From Molanna angustata (Eukaryota > Arthropoda > Insecta > Trichoptera > Molannidae), in the NCBI GenBank assembly GCA_963576475.1, contig OY754980.1:34587431-34651430 (forward strand): a stretch of 64,000 nucleotides of DNA, read 5' to 3'. This document shows, piece after piece, positions 27,559 through 38,220 of the stretch; the stretch's first letter is position 1, and the number at the start of each line of letters is the position of its first letter. The notes below the pieces were generated by a model that saw nothing but the letters and a program-made list of their open reading frames with translations, had not been told where the DNA came from and made no database searches. The position numbers and the translations under genes were made by a program.

Positions 27559-28080
27559 CTATGGGGGCGGAGGTAGAGGTAGGGTGGGGGTACTTAGGGT
27601 TGGGTCTTGTGCAGGGTGGGTCCGATTGGCTGAAGGATTAGAAGTAAAAGGAAACATATTTAATAATGGACTGAAAGATAAATTTAACTGATTGTTTATT
27701 ATGTTCTGTTTTGAATTAATACACTTTTTAATTTCTAGCGACTCTAAATTATCAAGACGGAGACCTACTTTGTTGACGTGTAAAATTTTTGTTCCCGATT
27801 GCATATTAAATTGATGATCATTAAGTACTAAGTGTTCTGCGAATTCCGAAAAATTATCATTGTTTATACATCTAATATGTTCTTTTACTCTAGTCTCAAA
27901 TTTCCGTCCTGTTTTTCCTATGTAGACTGCAGAGCAGTCTCCACATGTCAGTTGGTATACGCCGGAATTTTCCATTTTATTATCTTTATCTTTGGAATTC
28001 ATTAAACTTTTTCCAATATTATTGTCAGTGTAAAATGCCGGTCTTATGTCTTTTGGTAAGAAATTTGAGACTAATTGGGA
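27559..28080 (-). pseudogene. Second PLE family: GIY-YIG C-terminal fragment
   Basis: Minus strand: IRPAFYTDNNIGKSLMNSKD linker, then GVYQLTCGDCSAVYIGKTGR with the GIY-YIG core and CxxC, then FETRVKEHIRC and NFSEFAEHLVLNDH, typical of PLE endonucleases. The sequence differs clearly from the PLE at 18394-20652, so this is a separate family. RT is absent (5' truncation). A Pro-rich tail ends at the stop. Confidence 0.88.
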
Positions 28081-29481
28081 CTAATAACTAAATTGGTGTG
28101 AATACTAGATACACATAAACTGGTGTACAAACTAGGCTATCCCGCGCTGTCAAACATCAGTTATTAAAAATGTGCAAACATACGTACCCAACAATAATAC
28201 AACAAGTAATAATAGTCTTCATCAAATATATTTTACTGGCAACAAATATGTCAAAGGAGGCAACATAATGACACAAAAATATATTAAATTCGGTTAATTG
28301 GTTTTCCAACAAATGTCGGTTCGAATAATTTGCTTTCGGACAATTGTCATTCTGATAACTGATTTTCGAAAAATTGTTATTCGTACAATTGCGCATTCGA
28401 ACAATTGTGTTTCGAAGAATTTTCATGTAATCCTCCCCGACGTTGACGTGAGACGTCCACCATAGAAAAAACTTCCCTGTCCTGTGCAGTGCGAAACAGC
28501 TCCTCCACAGTTCTTATCAGGAAAGCTGCCTTTTTCCGATCCCTCTACGACCCTCAATCTTCCCCTTCCCCTTCTTCTGTTTAATATTTGATTTTTGATA
28601 ATTTTGATTATTTTAATTTTTGACTTTGTCCCAAAGGAATTTTAAAAAAACTTTTCATTATGCTGAACGTATAATGGCATAATTTTATGTAAACTGTCAT
28701 TATCTGAATGAGTCCTTGGCAACAATGTGGAGTTTTCATCAAAATGAAGACATTCCCTTATTTTTTCAAAACGGTTTATGGTCATTGTTTACAAATTGGT
28801 AATACCTTAATGCATACTGTTGTCAATTGACAACATTTATAAAAGTAGGTATAAAATAATAAATAAACATAAAATATTTAAAAAAGATCATAATCGATCA
28901 AACATATCTGTGTTTTATTGATAAATATTTTTCTAACAGTAAGATGTTTTGAAAAATACAACAAAAACTAGTTTTCAAATTCAACCAATGTATAATAAAT
29001 TAAAACTAGAGAAATCAAAACTTCAACTGTCGATAATTTTCTTACAAAAAGTTAAATGCAAATGATTTCACAAGCATAGTAAGGAAGAAATCTTCTAATG
29101 TCTATAAAAGTTCAAAACTATACACAATGTAAAATCGTTTGCCGGCAATATTATATTTTGGATCGTGTTGTCAAATGACAACAAGATGCATTTAAGGGTT
29201 AATAATCAAACCAACATCGAATATTTGATCGCATTAATTCCTCGTGCGAAAGGATAACCAATTTTTTTTAATAGATGGCGTTAGAAAAAATATTTCATTG
29301 TCATTCGTTAGATGGCGATTGTGATCTCAGATTATTTTAAAACCGCGTTAATTGCATAGCATATTAAGAATTTTCTAAATTTGAATTGATAAGGGAAAAG
29401 TCAATAAAAAGTTACTGAACGTTTCGCAAGCGTTTAAAGTTATCACTTAAACCAGACGATGGCAGGTCGTAAACTCTGTGT

Positions 29482-29690
29482 CGGCTTATCAACTGTGCCG
29501 ACCGCCGTGGCACAGTTGATAAGCCATTTGGTGTCTTTACGGATAAGCCATTTGGTGTCCTGGGTTTGATACCCAGCCGAGGAGAAGTTTAATTAAATTC
29601 ATTTCTCTTGTCTGAAAACACTGGTTAGTTGGAAGAAATTGCCATACGGCAATAAACTCGCCACTTGCGCAGGGTGTTTATTATAATATT
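29482..29690 (+). repeat. tRNA-derived SINE with palindromic head
   Basis: Head gccgtggcacagttgataag with box-A-like text, then box-B-like gggtttgatacccagcc, then the tail agttggaagaaattgcc and acggcaataaactcg. The 17-bp ggcttatcaactgtgcc just before the head is the reverse complement of ggcacagttgataagcc in the head. The words ataagccatttggtgtc are duplicated. The tail recurs at 3054, 5124 and 45555. Confidence 0.65.
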
Positions 29691-29753
29691 CAATATACAA
29701 TTCTCGTTTCGTCTCAACCGAGATATTTAATTTGTGAAAACAATTATATTATA

Positions 29754-29945
29754 TGTGTGGTGGCAGAGCGGTTAGCACGCTGGGTTAGTAATCCAGTGGT
29801 CACGAGTTCGAATCCCCACAACCGATTTCGATCAACTATAGCACAAGCATTTATGCTTAGTTTAGGGATTGTATGAGGATATATTATATGTACCTACTTG
29901 TTTCAAGGACATATGAATATTGAAAAAATACCTACCTTTTAAAAT
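29754..29945 (+). repeat. tRNA-derived SINE, second family
   Basis: Head tggcagagcggttagcacg (box A) and gagttcgaatcc (box B) surround an anticodon-like arm with loop ttagtaa. Acceptor and T stems do not pair properly, so this is not a functional tRNA. The body acaagcatttatgcttagtt resembles 60970-61000 and ends in an A-rich aaaataaaataaaac. Confidence 0.7.
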
Positions 29946-29949
29946 AAAA

Positions 29950-31650
29950 TAAAACATACTATAATCATGTTTACATTGTTTTAATCATCCCGCTATTTGC
30001 TATTCTGGGTGGGAAGAGAGAATCGAACCTCAAACTATTATATCATGAAATATATTTGCGATGATCTTGGTTCACCATTCGAGGAACTTTTTTACTAAAA
30101 GACTGATTGAACCCATTCAAAAAGTTGTTATTCTATCTTTCTTTCAACTACCAAGTATATTGTCCACATAAGTTATTTACTATTGTCAATAATTTATTAT
30201 CGATCATTGGATATTTCCAGTAATTCTTAGTTTTGTGAAATAAATTGGTGCCATACTTGAGGTAGCACGAGGCAGCCTAGGGGTGTTTTATACAAGTTTA
30301 GTGTCCCAAGAGCATCAACCCTGTAAATCAACCAACCCTATGTGCTACAACGTTCATTCTGCGCTATATATTTTTCTCCATTCTTCTATTCACATAGTCG
30401 GTATCGATTTCAGTATAAAAACTTTTATATTTTCATTTTCCATTCTTATATTGTGAATTTCTCAAGATCTACTTTGGTGTAACTAGGTACCTAATGGCTT
30501 ATTTTAAATAGTGTTGGGATTGCGAAAGAGAGAATTTTAAAGTATTTTTCATTCAAACGATCTGTCGTTTATTAGAAAATGGAGAGTCAATACAATTTTC
30601 TTTATAATTTCACGAATCTGGGGAGAAGTTAAATGATGATTATATGTAAAGCTTCGCCATTTCTGGTCATGCTATAAATATTTAAACCTAGTCTGTCAAT
30701 ATTAAACATTAGTTTTTTTTCAATCAATTTCAAATCTCAAAAAAAGTAAAAAAAAGCCTTTTAAAACGACTTTCATTTTTATTAAAAATCCGCGTTGAAA
30801 TCGAAAGGGCTAGTTATAAATCATTTATATCACAGCTAGAAGTGTTATCCAACTGTCAAATTGTTCAAGAGAATTTTATTCTCTTAATAAAAATAATATC
30901 GACAAAGTATCAAGCCAAGATACGCGAGATTTGTATGCAGGATATATACTTTTCACGGCTTTTCCAGCTTTGAAGGTAAAAAACACCAATTTAGAGACTT
31001 CGCAGCATATATGTTCTATATATATGTATATGGATTCACTCAGAATTCGGAGTAGAACAATTATTGTGTTTGTGTGAACGTCCCCCTCTTTTGATCCGCT
31101 CAATTGACACAGTACAAGATTTCAGAACAATATAGAAAACAATGTGTTAATAGTTTGTTACGTATTCTTCAATTCTTCATACTATCGCCATCGACAATTG
31201 GATCTCATGTGTTACATGCAAGTAGTATAAAATGATATAGATAACTATGATACTATAAAAAGTCGGAAAAGGCAAGGCAGTGGTTTTCAGAGCTACATAT
31301 TATGTATACATAGGTACATACATATGTACATAGATCTATGTCTGGTAGCTGGTGGCAATTAGTTCGGACCTAGAAGGGGTGGTATGAACAGACCAACCAA
31401 CCTACATAATATATATACAATACAGAAAACGGCAAAAATTGCTGCCTTTGTTTATCTTACCAATTAAAACTTTTACAACAGTCACTATTAAATATCGTTG
31501 TTACGTTTGTAAATATAACGTGAAAGCTACAAAAAAATTGTCGCTTGTATTTGTGGCGTACCCAATGTATCATTATCTCTTATTGCTTAAATAATTGTCT
31601 AAGAAAATCTAACAATACAATCTTGAGGTTCTATATTTAACCTCTCTAGT
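29950..31650. other. No gene seen
   Basis: AT-rich, with no recognised element or conserved coding signal. Confidence 0.5.
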
Positions 31651-31654
31651 ATTT

Positions 31655-31850
31655 ATCATGGATTCTCTTCTCGTATTCCAATTACGGGAACCGGACGTAT
31701 GGGACATCCTCAGATACGGTGGTCAAATTGCATCAAAGGAGTGGCAGGAAGCGATTGATTGGATGCTGTATGCCAAGGAAAGAGAAGGGGGATGAAGAAT
31801 CGGGAGACCTATGTCCAACTCTGAACCCAGACAGGCTGATAATGATGATT
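31655..31850 (+). pseudogene. LINE C-terminus remnant
   Basis: Plus strand reads GTGRMGHPQIRWSNCIKGVA, then after a frameshift NRETYVQL and TQTG. This matches the usual LINE ending of the type GRP--RW-DDIK--AG ... EAYVQQWT--G. Frameshifts make it non-coding. Confidence 0.65.
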
Positions 31851-32029
31851 CCAATTATGTGTTAAGTTTTGCAATAAATGTGCATTATTCTCGCAGTAGG
31901 TAATTTTCTATTTAGTATCCAATCATAGTCAGTTATATTTTTTTAAATGACTCAAGTAAATAAATAATAAAAATTGAAGACACACGTTTCAAAGTTTTGT
32001 TCAGTTATAAATGAAGAATAAAATGAACG

Positions 32030-32310
32030 GGGTTGTGGCCAACTAATGAGTCATTCTATAAAATTTTCAATTTTTGTATGTAATATGTTTTATTATAAAA
32101 ACATGATGATTCTTCAATGATTTTTTATCAATTTGAAAATAAAAAAAATCAAATTTTAAGTTCCCTTAGCTTGGGGTCACTTTGAAATATTTGATCATTA
32201 AAAAAAAATTGAGAAGCACTATTTAGATCTCCTTCAGAATCTAATGGGGTCTAAGCGAATATTAGCTATAGGTACAAATTTACAAAATTTGAAAGGAATC
32301 GAATAAGTAC
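32030..32310. repeat. Right inverted arm, first half
   Basis: Reverse complement of the inner half of 25165-25745, from ggttgtggcc to ggaatcgaataagtac. It is interrupted at 32310 by the BEL element and continues at 38774. Confidence 0.8.
32306..32310. repeat. Target-site duplication of BEL element
   Basis: agtac precedes the left LTR and is repeated at 38769-38773. The uninterrupted paralogous arm reads gtactttag-type sequence (inverted near 25375), confirming a single agtac at the empty site. Confidence 0.9.
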
Positions 32311-32858
32311 TGGTTGAGCAATATTCACTTGCCACAGTAATTGCATAATTTATTTGAATTATTTATTTCAAACAGGTCAACTGTAGGACCAGTCTGCCAT
32401 CTGTGAATTAGATAGTCACTTATTTGTTATGCTTTCTCGACGTCTGAGCAACACAGATGGGCGGATATGGTTTGAGCCATCGATATGGAAGACTACAGTT
32501 TTTTTGACCAGTTCGCACGTTGTCGCCCGTCAGCGGGACACTGTATTGTCACATTCGTCGACAGATCAAGTTATGTCTTGTCGAGGAAAAAATAGCCATA
32601 ATTTATTTGTGCTTTAATAATTACGCCACGGGAGGTTTGTTGTGTGTGAGACTTGTGAAGTGGATGAACCATCATCTCCATCATACCAGGACCGGAGATA
32701 CGACTCCTGTGCTTGCGAAGGCTGGAGACCCCTCACAAGGTAAGTGACTGTCTCATATTCGCAGAAGGATTTACAGGCTTTCTTCGGTTGACTTGTTGAC
32801 ACATAACATAATTCCATCCCCAACATACTGAGCGGGAAGTTACGCCCCCGCTCATTCA
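32311..32858 (+). repeat. BEL left LTR
   Basis: Begins TGGTTGAGCA and ends CGCTCATTCA. Differences from the right LTR noted near 32665, 32720 and 32820. Confidence 0.95.
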
Positions 32859-32860
32859 TT

Positions 32861-33310
32861 TGGTCCTTTCGAGTCGAATATTGCCCAGCAATATTGAACA
32901 TAATTATTACAATATAAATGCTTGGAAATTCGTAGAATTTTTACGTAATTTTTGGTGAATTTTTTATTGAATTTTTGAGTTGGTCAATTAAGTACCTATA
33001 TTGAATATCGGAATCATTTGGTCCTTTCGAGTCGAATATTGCCCAGCAATATTGAACATATTTGTTACAATATAAATGCTTGGAAATTCGTAGAATTTTT
33101 ACGTAATTTTTGGTGAATTTTTTAATGAATTTTTGAGTTGGTCCATTAAGTACCTATATTAAATATCGGACGCATATGGTCCTTTCGAGTCGAATATTGC
33201 CCAGCAATATTGAACATATTTATAATAATATAACTGCTTGGAAATTCGTAGAATTTTTACGTAATTTTTGGTGAATTTTTAATGAATTTGAGTAGGTCAA
33301 TTAAGCACCT
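32861..33310 (+). repeat. Triplicated leader containing the primer-binding site
   Basis: tggtcctttcgagtcgaata occurs at 32861, 33019 and 33177, exactly 158 bp apart. Each copy is followed by attgcccagcaatattgaac and the same ~120 bp. The first copy sits two bases after the LTR. It starts TGG, as a primer-binding site complementary to a tRNA CCA end should, and contains the T-arm complement cgagtcgaat. Fainter, truncated copies of the unit's 3' half follow to about 33500. Confidence 0.9.
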
Positions 33311-34130
33311 AACTTGAATATCATACTTTACGATAAATATTATATTTATCATATAATATCTAATTTGTGAATTAACGTAATTTTTGGTGAATTTTTAAGG
33401 AATGTTTTGAGTAGGTTAGTTAAGTACCTAAATTAGATATCGTATTTAACGATAAATATTATATTTATCATATACCTAACTTGTTAATTTACGTAATTTT
33501 GTTAAATTTGAATAAGTTTAAATAGTTTGATCTTATAAATAATCACATAAACGTATTGCGCATATCATATCATTTATTTAAATATACCCACTGAAAATAT
33601 TGTAGATATTGCTACGTATTATTTGGTATATTTCGAATTGAATTTTTGGATTTATGTTCAGTCAATTTATGTCCAATCAATCGGAACATAATATAAGTTT
33701 ATGTAGGTAATCAGAACATAATATAAGTCATTGTTAGATTTAATAATTTTTCCCGATCAAGTTAGTTATGTAGTTGAATGGGTACCTGCCTATACAATTA
33801 TACATTCATTGTTCGCTTCGTACAGTAACTCGTACATGTCTGTGTGTAAACAATATCACAGGTCTATCGTGATGTCGTACGTTCGTATATAACATTGCGA
33901 TATATATATGTACATTAAGTACATGAGTACATTAGTGTTGGGAATAATCCAGTGCGGTCTGTATTTATATAGGTACGTATTCAAATAAACAATTTAATAA
34001 AACATAATTGTTAGTGGATACGAGTCGTATGTACATATGTTATGAACAAATAATTTAAAACCAATAAAATAAAATAATTATTTCACAATACCTAATTAAA
34101 TAATACGAAGCGTATGTACATACCTACCTA
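33311..34130. other. BEL untranslated leader
   Basis: AT-rich, no ORF. It includes decayed copies of the 158-bp unit (taatttttggtgaattttta) near 33380. Confidence 0.6.
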
Positions 34131-34620
34131 AACCAGTTAACTGGGATAAATTATATACTTTTATATACATAAATATACAGGCGATTAATTAAATATTAAC
34201 TGTGATAAATTATATACTTTTATATACCTAAATACAGGCGGTTAATTGAATATTAACTGTGACCAAGTAATATATTTGAATATTACTTTTATACCTATAC
34301 CTATACCTAAATATACAGTCGATTGATTAAATTTTAACTGGTACAAATTAAATATTTACATAAATACCTAAATACACAGTCGATTAATTAAAATTTAACT
34401 GGTACAAATTAAATATTTACATAAATACCTAAATATACAGTCAATTGATTAAATTTTAACTGGTACAAATTAAATATTTACATAAATACAAATAATACCT
34501 AGATACTTTATACCTAAATTAAATAGTTACATAAATACAAATAATACCTAGATACTTTATACCTAAATTAAATATTTACTTAATTACCTAATATCTAGAT
34601 AGGTATTTTTTGTATACCTA
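34130..34620. repeat. Degenerate ~60-bp tandem repeat before gag
   Basis: Units with acagtcgattgattaaattt followed by taactggtacaaattaaata are repeated about 5-7 times, then shorter ataatacctagatactttat units. It lies between the BEL leader and the gag start. Confidence 0.85.
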
Positions 34621-34651
34621 AACACAAATAATACCTAAATACTTTCTCAAT

Positions 34652-36310
34652 ATGCCTAACACTACCGGATCTTCGTCAAGTGCAGAAGCGGACAGAACGT
34701 TCATTATTTTAACGGCAAAAAAGGAACGCCTTTTTACGCGGATGAACGATCTTTACCGTATGATGAATAACATTTCTAGCTTCGAGTCAAGGAGTCTAGA
34801 AAGGTTTCTGGCGCAATCAGAAATGCTGGACGACATGCGTAGTCAATTTGAAGGTATAATATATGACATTAATGATCATCAACTCAAATCGAATCCAGAA
34901 TACGTTCCAGATCTCCAACCTTTAGACGCATTTGACGACATGTTTCTGGAGGTTAAACGCGCTCGTAATAAAATCGTGCAAGCACCTCGACCAGACACCT
35001 ACTCGCGCAATGAAAAACGCGTCATTAATCTGCCCGTAATAGAGCTGGCTAGTTTCGACGGTAAGACCGAAAACTGGAATAAATTCTATGAGACCTTCAA
35101 AGCAAATGTTCACGAAAATGAACAACTTACGGATTCACAGAGAGTTCAATATTTAATGGGCAAACTTACCCATGGGGCTCTGAGAATTACCGCGGGCATT
35201 GTGCCCTCCGGCGAATCTTATAAAATAATCTGGAATAACTTAGTTAAAAAATATCAAGATAAACGTGCATTAGCCACGCATTACCTAAATAATATTCTCG
35301 ATGCCAAAAATTGCACAAATACGTCCGCAAGCCTTGATCAATTTATTGAGAATTATTCTGCATCCGTCGCAGCTTTGAAACAATTAAAAATCGACGACCT
35401 TATTGATTTTGTGTTATTACACGTCGCATTGAGGAAAATTGATCCTCAAAATATTCAAACTTTTGAACTGTCATTTCGCGATAAAGAAATTCCTTCGTAT
35501 GATGATTTTGTTTTATTCATACACGACCAAGTGAAAATATTAGAACGTTCTAATGGCAATAGCGTGGCAAATAAGCCACATGCCCCCAAATCACCTCGGT
35601 CGACTTATAAATCTTTCGTCGCCAGTGACCAGAAAATACCGAATACTAATTCAGAGAAAATTTGTATTTTTTGTAACGCCACTCAACATCAAGTTAATAA
35701 TTGCCACAAATTTAAAGGCCTGAAGTCGTCACAGGCTCGATTCGAATTTATAAAATCGAAACGTGGGTGCGTGAATTGTCTTAGTGGTACGCATACGGTA
35801 GCAAACTGCAAATCGTCGTTCGCTTGTAAGTTATGCAAGAAAAGACATCATACGACTTTGCATTTTAACGGAGAAGATAATGTCAGACCGCTACCTACTT
35901 CGACGCCATCTCACACTGACGTAGGGTGCAATTGCAATGCGCAGCATACTTCGAGCGGAAACGCTTCAATGTCCCTATGTGCCGAGGTGAAACCAAGCTC
36001 AGCGATTTTGTTGGCAACTGCGCAGGTTTATGCGAAACAGAATAATGGAAATAAAAAAATAATACGATGCCTCATTGACAATGGCTCACAAAATAATTTG
36101 ATCACTGTCGATTGTTGTAAGGCACTGAATCTTACGATAATTCCTTTGAGTAACTCTATCGTCAAAGGGATAGGTTCAGCATCTCGTCCTATTATAGGAT
36201 ATGTGTATATAGACATTGAGTCACGCTTATACTCCTGTAAGAAATACAAGATACATGCGCTTGTCGTAGACTGCATCACAGATCAGTTGCCTACTCATTA
36301 TATAGCCTAG
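34652..36310 (+). CDS. BEL/Pao Gag and protease region
   Basis: 552 codons from ATG. A helical N-terminus is followed by the DUF1759-type Pao capsid region (about 120-290: LPVIELASFDGKTENWNKFY, then YLMGKLTHGAL). Three zinc knuckles follow: CIFCNATQHQVNNC, CVNCLSGTHTVANC and CKLCKKRHHTTLH, near 335-410. The retroviral-type protease region has CLIDNGSQNNLI near 475, where DSG is expected and DNG is seen. Gag forms the particle and packages RNA. The frame ends at a TAG (36308-36310) and resumes in the same frame. Confidence 0.95.
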   Translation: MPNTTGSSSSAEADRTFIILTAKKERLFTRMNDLYRMMNNISSFESRSLERFLAQSEMLDDMRSQFEGIIYDINDHQLKSNPEYVPDLQPLDAFDDMFLEVKRARNKIVQAPRPDTYSRNEKRVINLPVIELASFDGKTENWNKFYETFKANVHENEQLTDSQRVQYLMGKLTHGALRITAGIVPSGESYKIIWNNLVKKYQDKRALATHYLNNILDAKNCTNTSASLDQFIENYSASVAALKQLKIDDLIDFVLLHVALRKIDPQNIQTFELSFRDKEIPSYDDFVLFIHDQVKILERSNGNSVANKPHAPKSPRSTYKSFVASDQKIPNTNSEKICIFCNATQHQVNNCHKFKGLKSSQARFEFIKSKRGCVNCLSGTHTVANCKSSFACKLCKKRHHTTLHFNGEDNVRPLPTSTPSHTDVGCNCNAQHTSSGNASMSLCAEVKPSSAILLATAQVYAKQNNGNKKIIRCLIDNGSQNNLITVDCCKALNLTIIPLSNSIVKGIGSASRPIIGYVYIDIESRLYSCKKYKIHALVVDCITDQLPTHYIA

Positions 36311-36316
36311 GGTGAT

Positions 36317-38029
36317 ATGGGCTACTTAGAGGGATTACCCCTCGCTGATTTGACGTGGAATATTCCTGGAAATATAGATGTCGTTTTGGGCGTACAACTC
36401 TTCCCATATATTTATTTAGGAAACAAGGTAGAATCAGGAAGTAGGGCACCTCCCGCTTTATTAACCGCGTTTGGCTATGTCCTAATGGGTGATTACGATA
36501 ATAATGTTTCCGATACGAGTACTTCGTTCTCAGCACTTGCAATTAATGATTTAGTGCAAAAGTTTCCGCAGTTAGATAAAATACTTAACATACAAAATTT
36601 GAGCCCAGAGGAGACAGAGTGTGAAGATCTCTTTACTGCATCTTCTGTCACTCACGCTGACGAAGATAGATATTCTGCTGCTTTGCCTCTCTGTAAAGAC
36701 TCGAATAATCTAGTTAATTCTCGTACTGCCACCCAAAGCCGTTCTATGGTTTTGGAGCGAAGATTTAAACAACCATCTAATTTACAAGAGAGTTTTAATT
36801 TTAGTGCTAAAATATATTCAAGGTTGTTATCAAATGACGTCCTTCATCTTGATCCTAATTTGCTGGCCAATTTATTTTTACGTTTTCTTGAATTTCGTCT
36901 TTTTCCCGTCACTAAGACAGTGGATATAAAACAAATGTGTTTAGAGACTGAAAATTCTAGTAAGCATCGTAAATACTTGAGGATGTTTCGATTTGTAAAC
37001 AATGATCTCACATGGACCTTTAAATTTAATCTGGTCCACTTCATAATTAATACTAGTTCATTCTTGGCGATAAAGATTTTACGCCAATTGGCTCATTATA
37101 TGAGACCACATTCCCCAGATGTTGCCAATGTGGCAGAGTCCAAACTGTATATGGGCGACCTGGTCTATTATATTAAAGATGAATCCAGAGTTACACGCTC
37201 TTTCAGAGAACTAATCTCACTATTCATGACCCGCACGTTTGATTTGATAAAATTGCCTAATAATTCTCAAGTTGTACTCAAAACCCCTTCAGAATCTCAT
37301 TTAAGTGTAGTGAATCTATCTACTTATTCTGACAATGCCTCTAAGATTTTGGGTCCATTATGGGAACCAGTTGACGACAGCTTCTCCTTTACAACATCTT
37401 ATATTTGGGAGAAGTGTATAAAGCGGAATATACTCCCCATAGTCGCCCGCTTATTTGATGTCCTCGGTTTGGTCACCCACATTATTCTATACGCTAAATT
37501 TCTCATTAAGAAGAATCTTTATATCATTCATTGGGATGATACGCCTTCTGAGAATTTTATTAAAAAATTCTCGGTCCTCACACGCATTGGAGGCAGACTT
37601 TCCAATTCGGACTTACTATTTGAGGCGAAACATCCACTTCTACTTCCCAAACATGACCATGTAGTGGATCTTCTTATTGATCACTTGCATGTTAGGAATT
37701 GTCACACTGGCCCAGGACTTCTTGTTTCCATATTGCGACAACGGTATTGGATATTAGATGCCAGAACCGTCGTTAGGAGAAGAGTTCGGAAATGCAATTG
37801 CTGCTTCCGGCTAAATCCTTCGCACCCTACGCCTCCTGATCGTCCTGTTGAGGTCGGGACTGTTGTGTTGGTGGGACAGGAGTACTCGCCTCCGTTAAGT
37901 TGGCCGTTAGGCGTAATCACTGAAATTCACCCGGGGTCAGACGGAATTGTGCGAGTCGCGACCGTCAAAAATAGATTTGGACATTCTAAGCGTCCGGTAA
38001 TCAAATTATATCCGATCCCGACGCAATAA
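36317..38029 (+). CDS. BEL/Pao Pol, internally deleted
   Basis: 570 codons in the same frame as gag. It begins with the end of protease (LPLADLTWNIPGNIDVVLGV, AFGYVLMGD) and the pre-RT linker (DRYSAALPLC, SRSMVLERRF). RT pieces follow: VTKTVDIKQM in place of motif A, and KLYMGDLVYY where YVDD is expected (YMGD). RLFDVLGLVTHIILYAK leads directly into the integrase zinc-binding region (IGGRLSNSDLLFEAKHPLLL, H-H then CNCC). This is followed by DUF5641-like RPVEVGTVVLVGQEY and GSDGIVRVATVKN. RNase H and the integrase DDE core are missing. It is catalytically dead, but the frame stays open through every deletion. Confidence 0.93.
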   Translation: MGYLEGLPLADLTWNIPGNIDVVLGVQLFPYIYLGNKVESGSRAPPALLTAFGYVLMGDYDNNVSDTSTSFSALAINDLVQKFPQLDKILNIQNLSPEETECEDLFTASSVTHADEDRYSAALPLCKDSNNLVNSRTATQSRSMVLERRFKQPSNLQESFNFSAKIYSRLLSNDVLHLDPNLLANLFLRFLEFRLFPVTKTVDIKQMCLETENSSKHRKYLRMFRFVNNDLTWTFKFNLVHFIINTSSFLAIKILRQLAHYMRPHSPDVANVAESKLYMGDLVYYIKDESRVTRSFRELISLFMTRTFDLIKLPNNSQVVLKTPSESHLSVVNLSTYSDNASKILGPLWEPVDDSFSFTTSYIWEKCIKRNILPIVARLFDVLGLVTHIILYAKFLIKKNLYIIHWDDTPSENFIKKFSVLTRIGGRLSNSDLLFEAKHPLLLPKHDHVVDLLIDHLHVRNCHTGPGLLVSILRQRYWILDARTVVRRRVRKCNCCFRLNPSHPTPPDRPVEVGTVVLVGQEYSPPLSWPLGVITEIHPGSDGIVRVATVKNRFGHSKRPVIKLYPIPTQ

Positions 38030-38220
38030 TTAATATATCTTTAAATATTTATATAACTTAAGATTAACTTTATACTTTATGTGATTAGTTATAATTTTGT
38101 TAACTTAGACATAAGGTTTTTCATACTCTCCTAAAGCGAAAGTTACTCGCGTTTATTCTATTTTATTTTTATTTCTTTATTTTTCGTTGAAAATTCTCCG
38201 AATTTCCAAGGCGGGGAGTA
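38030..38220. other. BEL 3' untranslated region with polypurine tract
   Basis: No ORF. aaggcggggagta at the end, just before the right LTR, is the likely polypurine tract. Confidence 0.7.

Larger units (their letters stand above)
26897..28440. mobile_element. Foldback-like insertion with short-repeat ends
   Basis: Both ends consist of degenerate ~15-17-bp tandem units of the type ttattcgaaaaacaa. They occupy 26902-27045 on the left and, as reverse-complement type, 28315-28428 on the right. Flanks carry tccccgacggtgac (left) and tccccgacgttgac (right), a possible target-site duplication with one mismatch. Joining the flanks would reunite piggyBac sequence. The interior holds a PLE fragment (27479-28080). 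Long inverted ends built of short repeats are the structural hallmark of foldback elements; the family here is unknown. Confidence 0.6.
25851..29202 (-). mobile_element. piggyBac-like transposon, decayed
   Basis: Bounded by TTAA on both sides. Left end TTAACCCTTAAATGCATGAT; right end GATGCATTTAAGGGTTAA, the inverted counterpart. TTAA target and CCC-starting inverted repeats are the piggyBac hallmark. Subterminal palindromes tgttgtcaattgacaac occur near 25983 and 28822, with a variant near 29167. The transposase C-terminus is recognisable on the minus strand (26500-26880); the middle is lost. A LINE tail and a foldback-like element are inserted inside. Confidence 0.88.

Noticed and set aside
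29757..29825. A tRNA gene (anticodon-like AGT)
   Set aside because: Box A, box B and the anticodon arm look right, but acceptor and T stems do not pair and a SINE body follows. It is a tRNA-derived SINE head.
36317..38029. A functional reverse transcriptase in the BEL element
   Set aside because: The catalytic YVDD is YMGD, motif A is altered and large parts are deleted.
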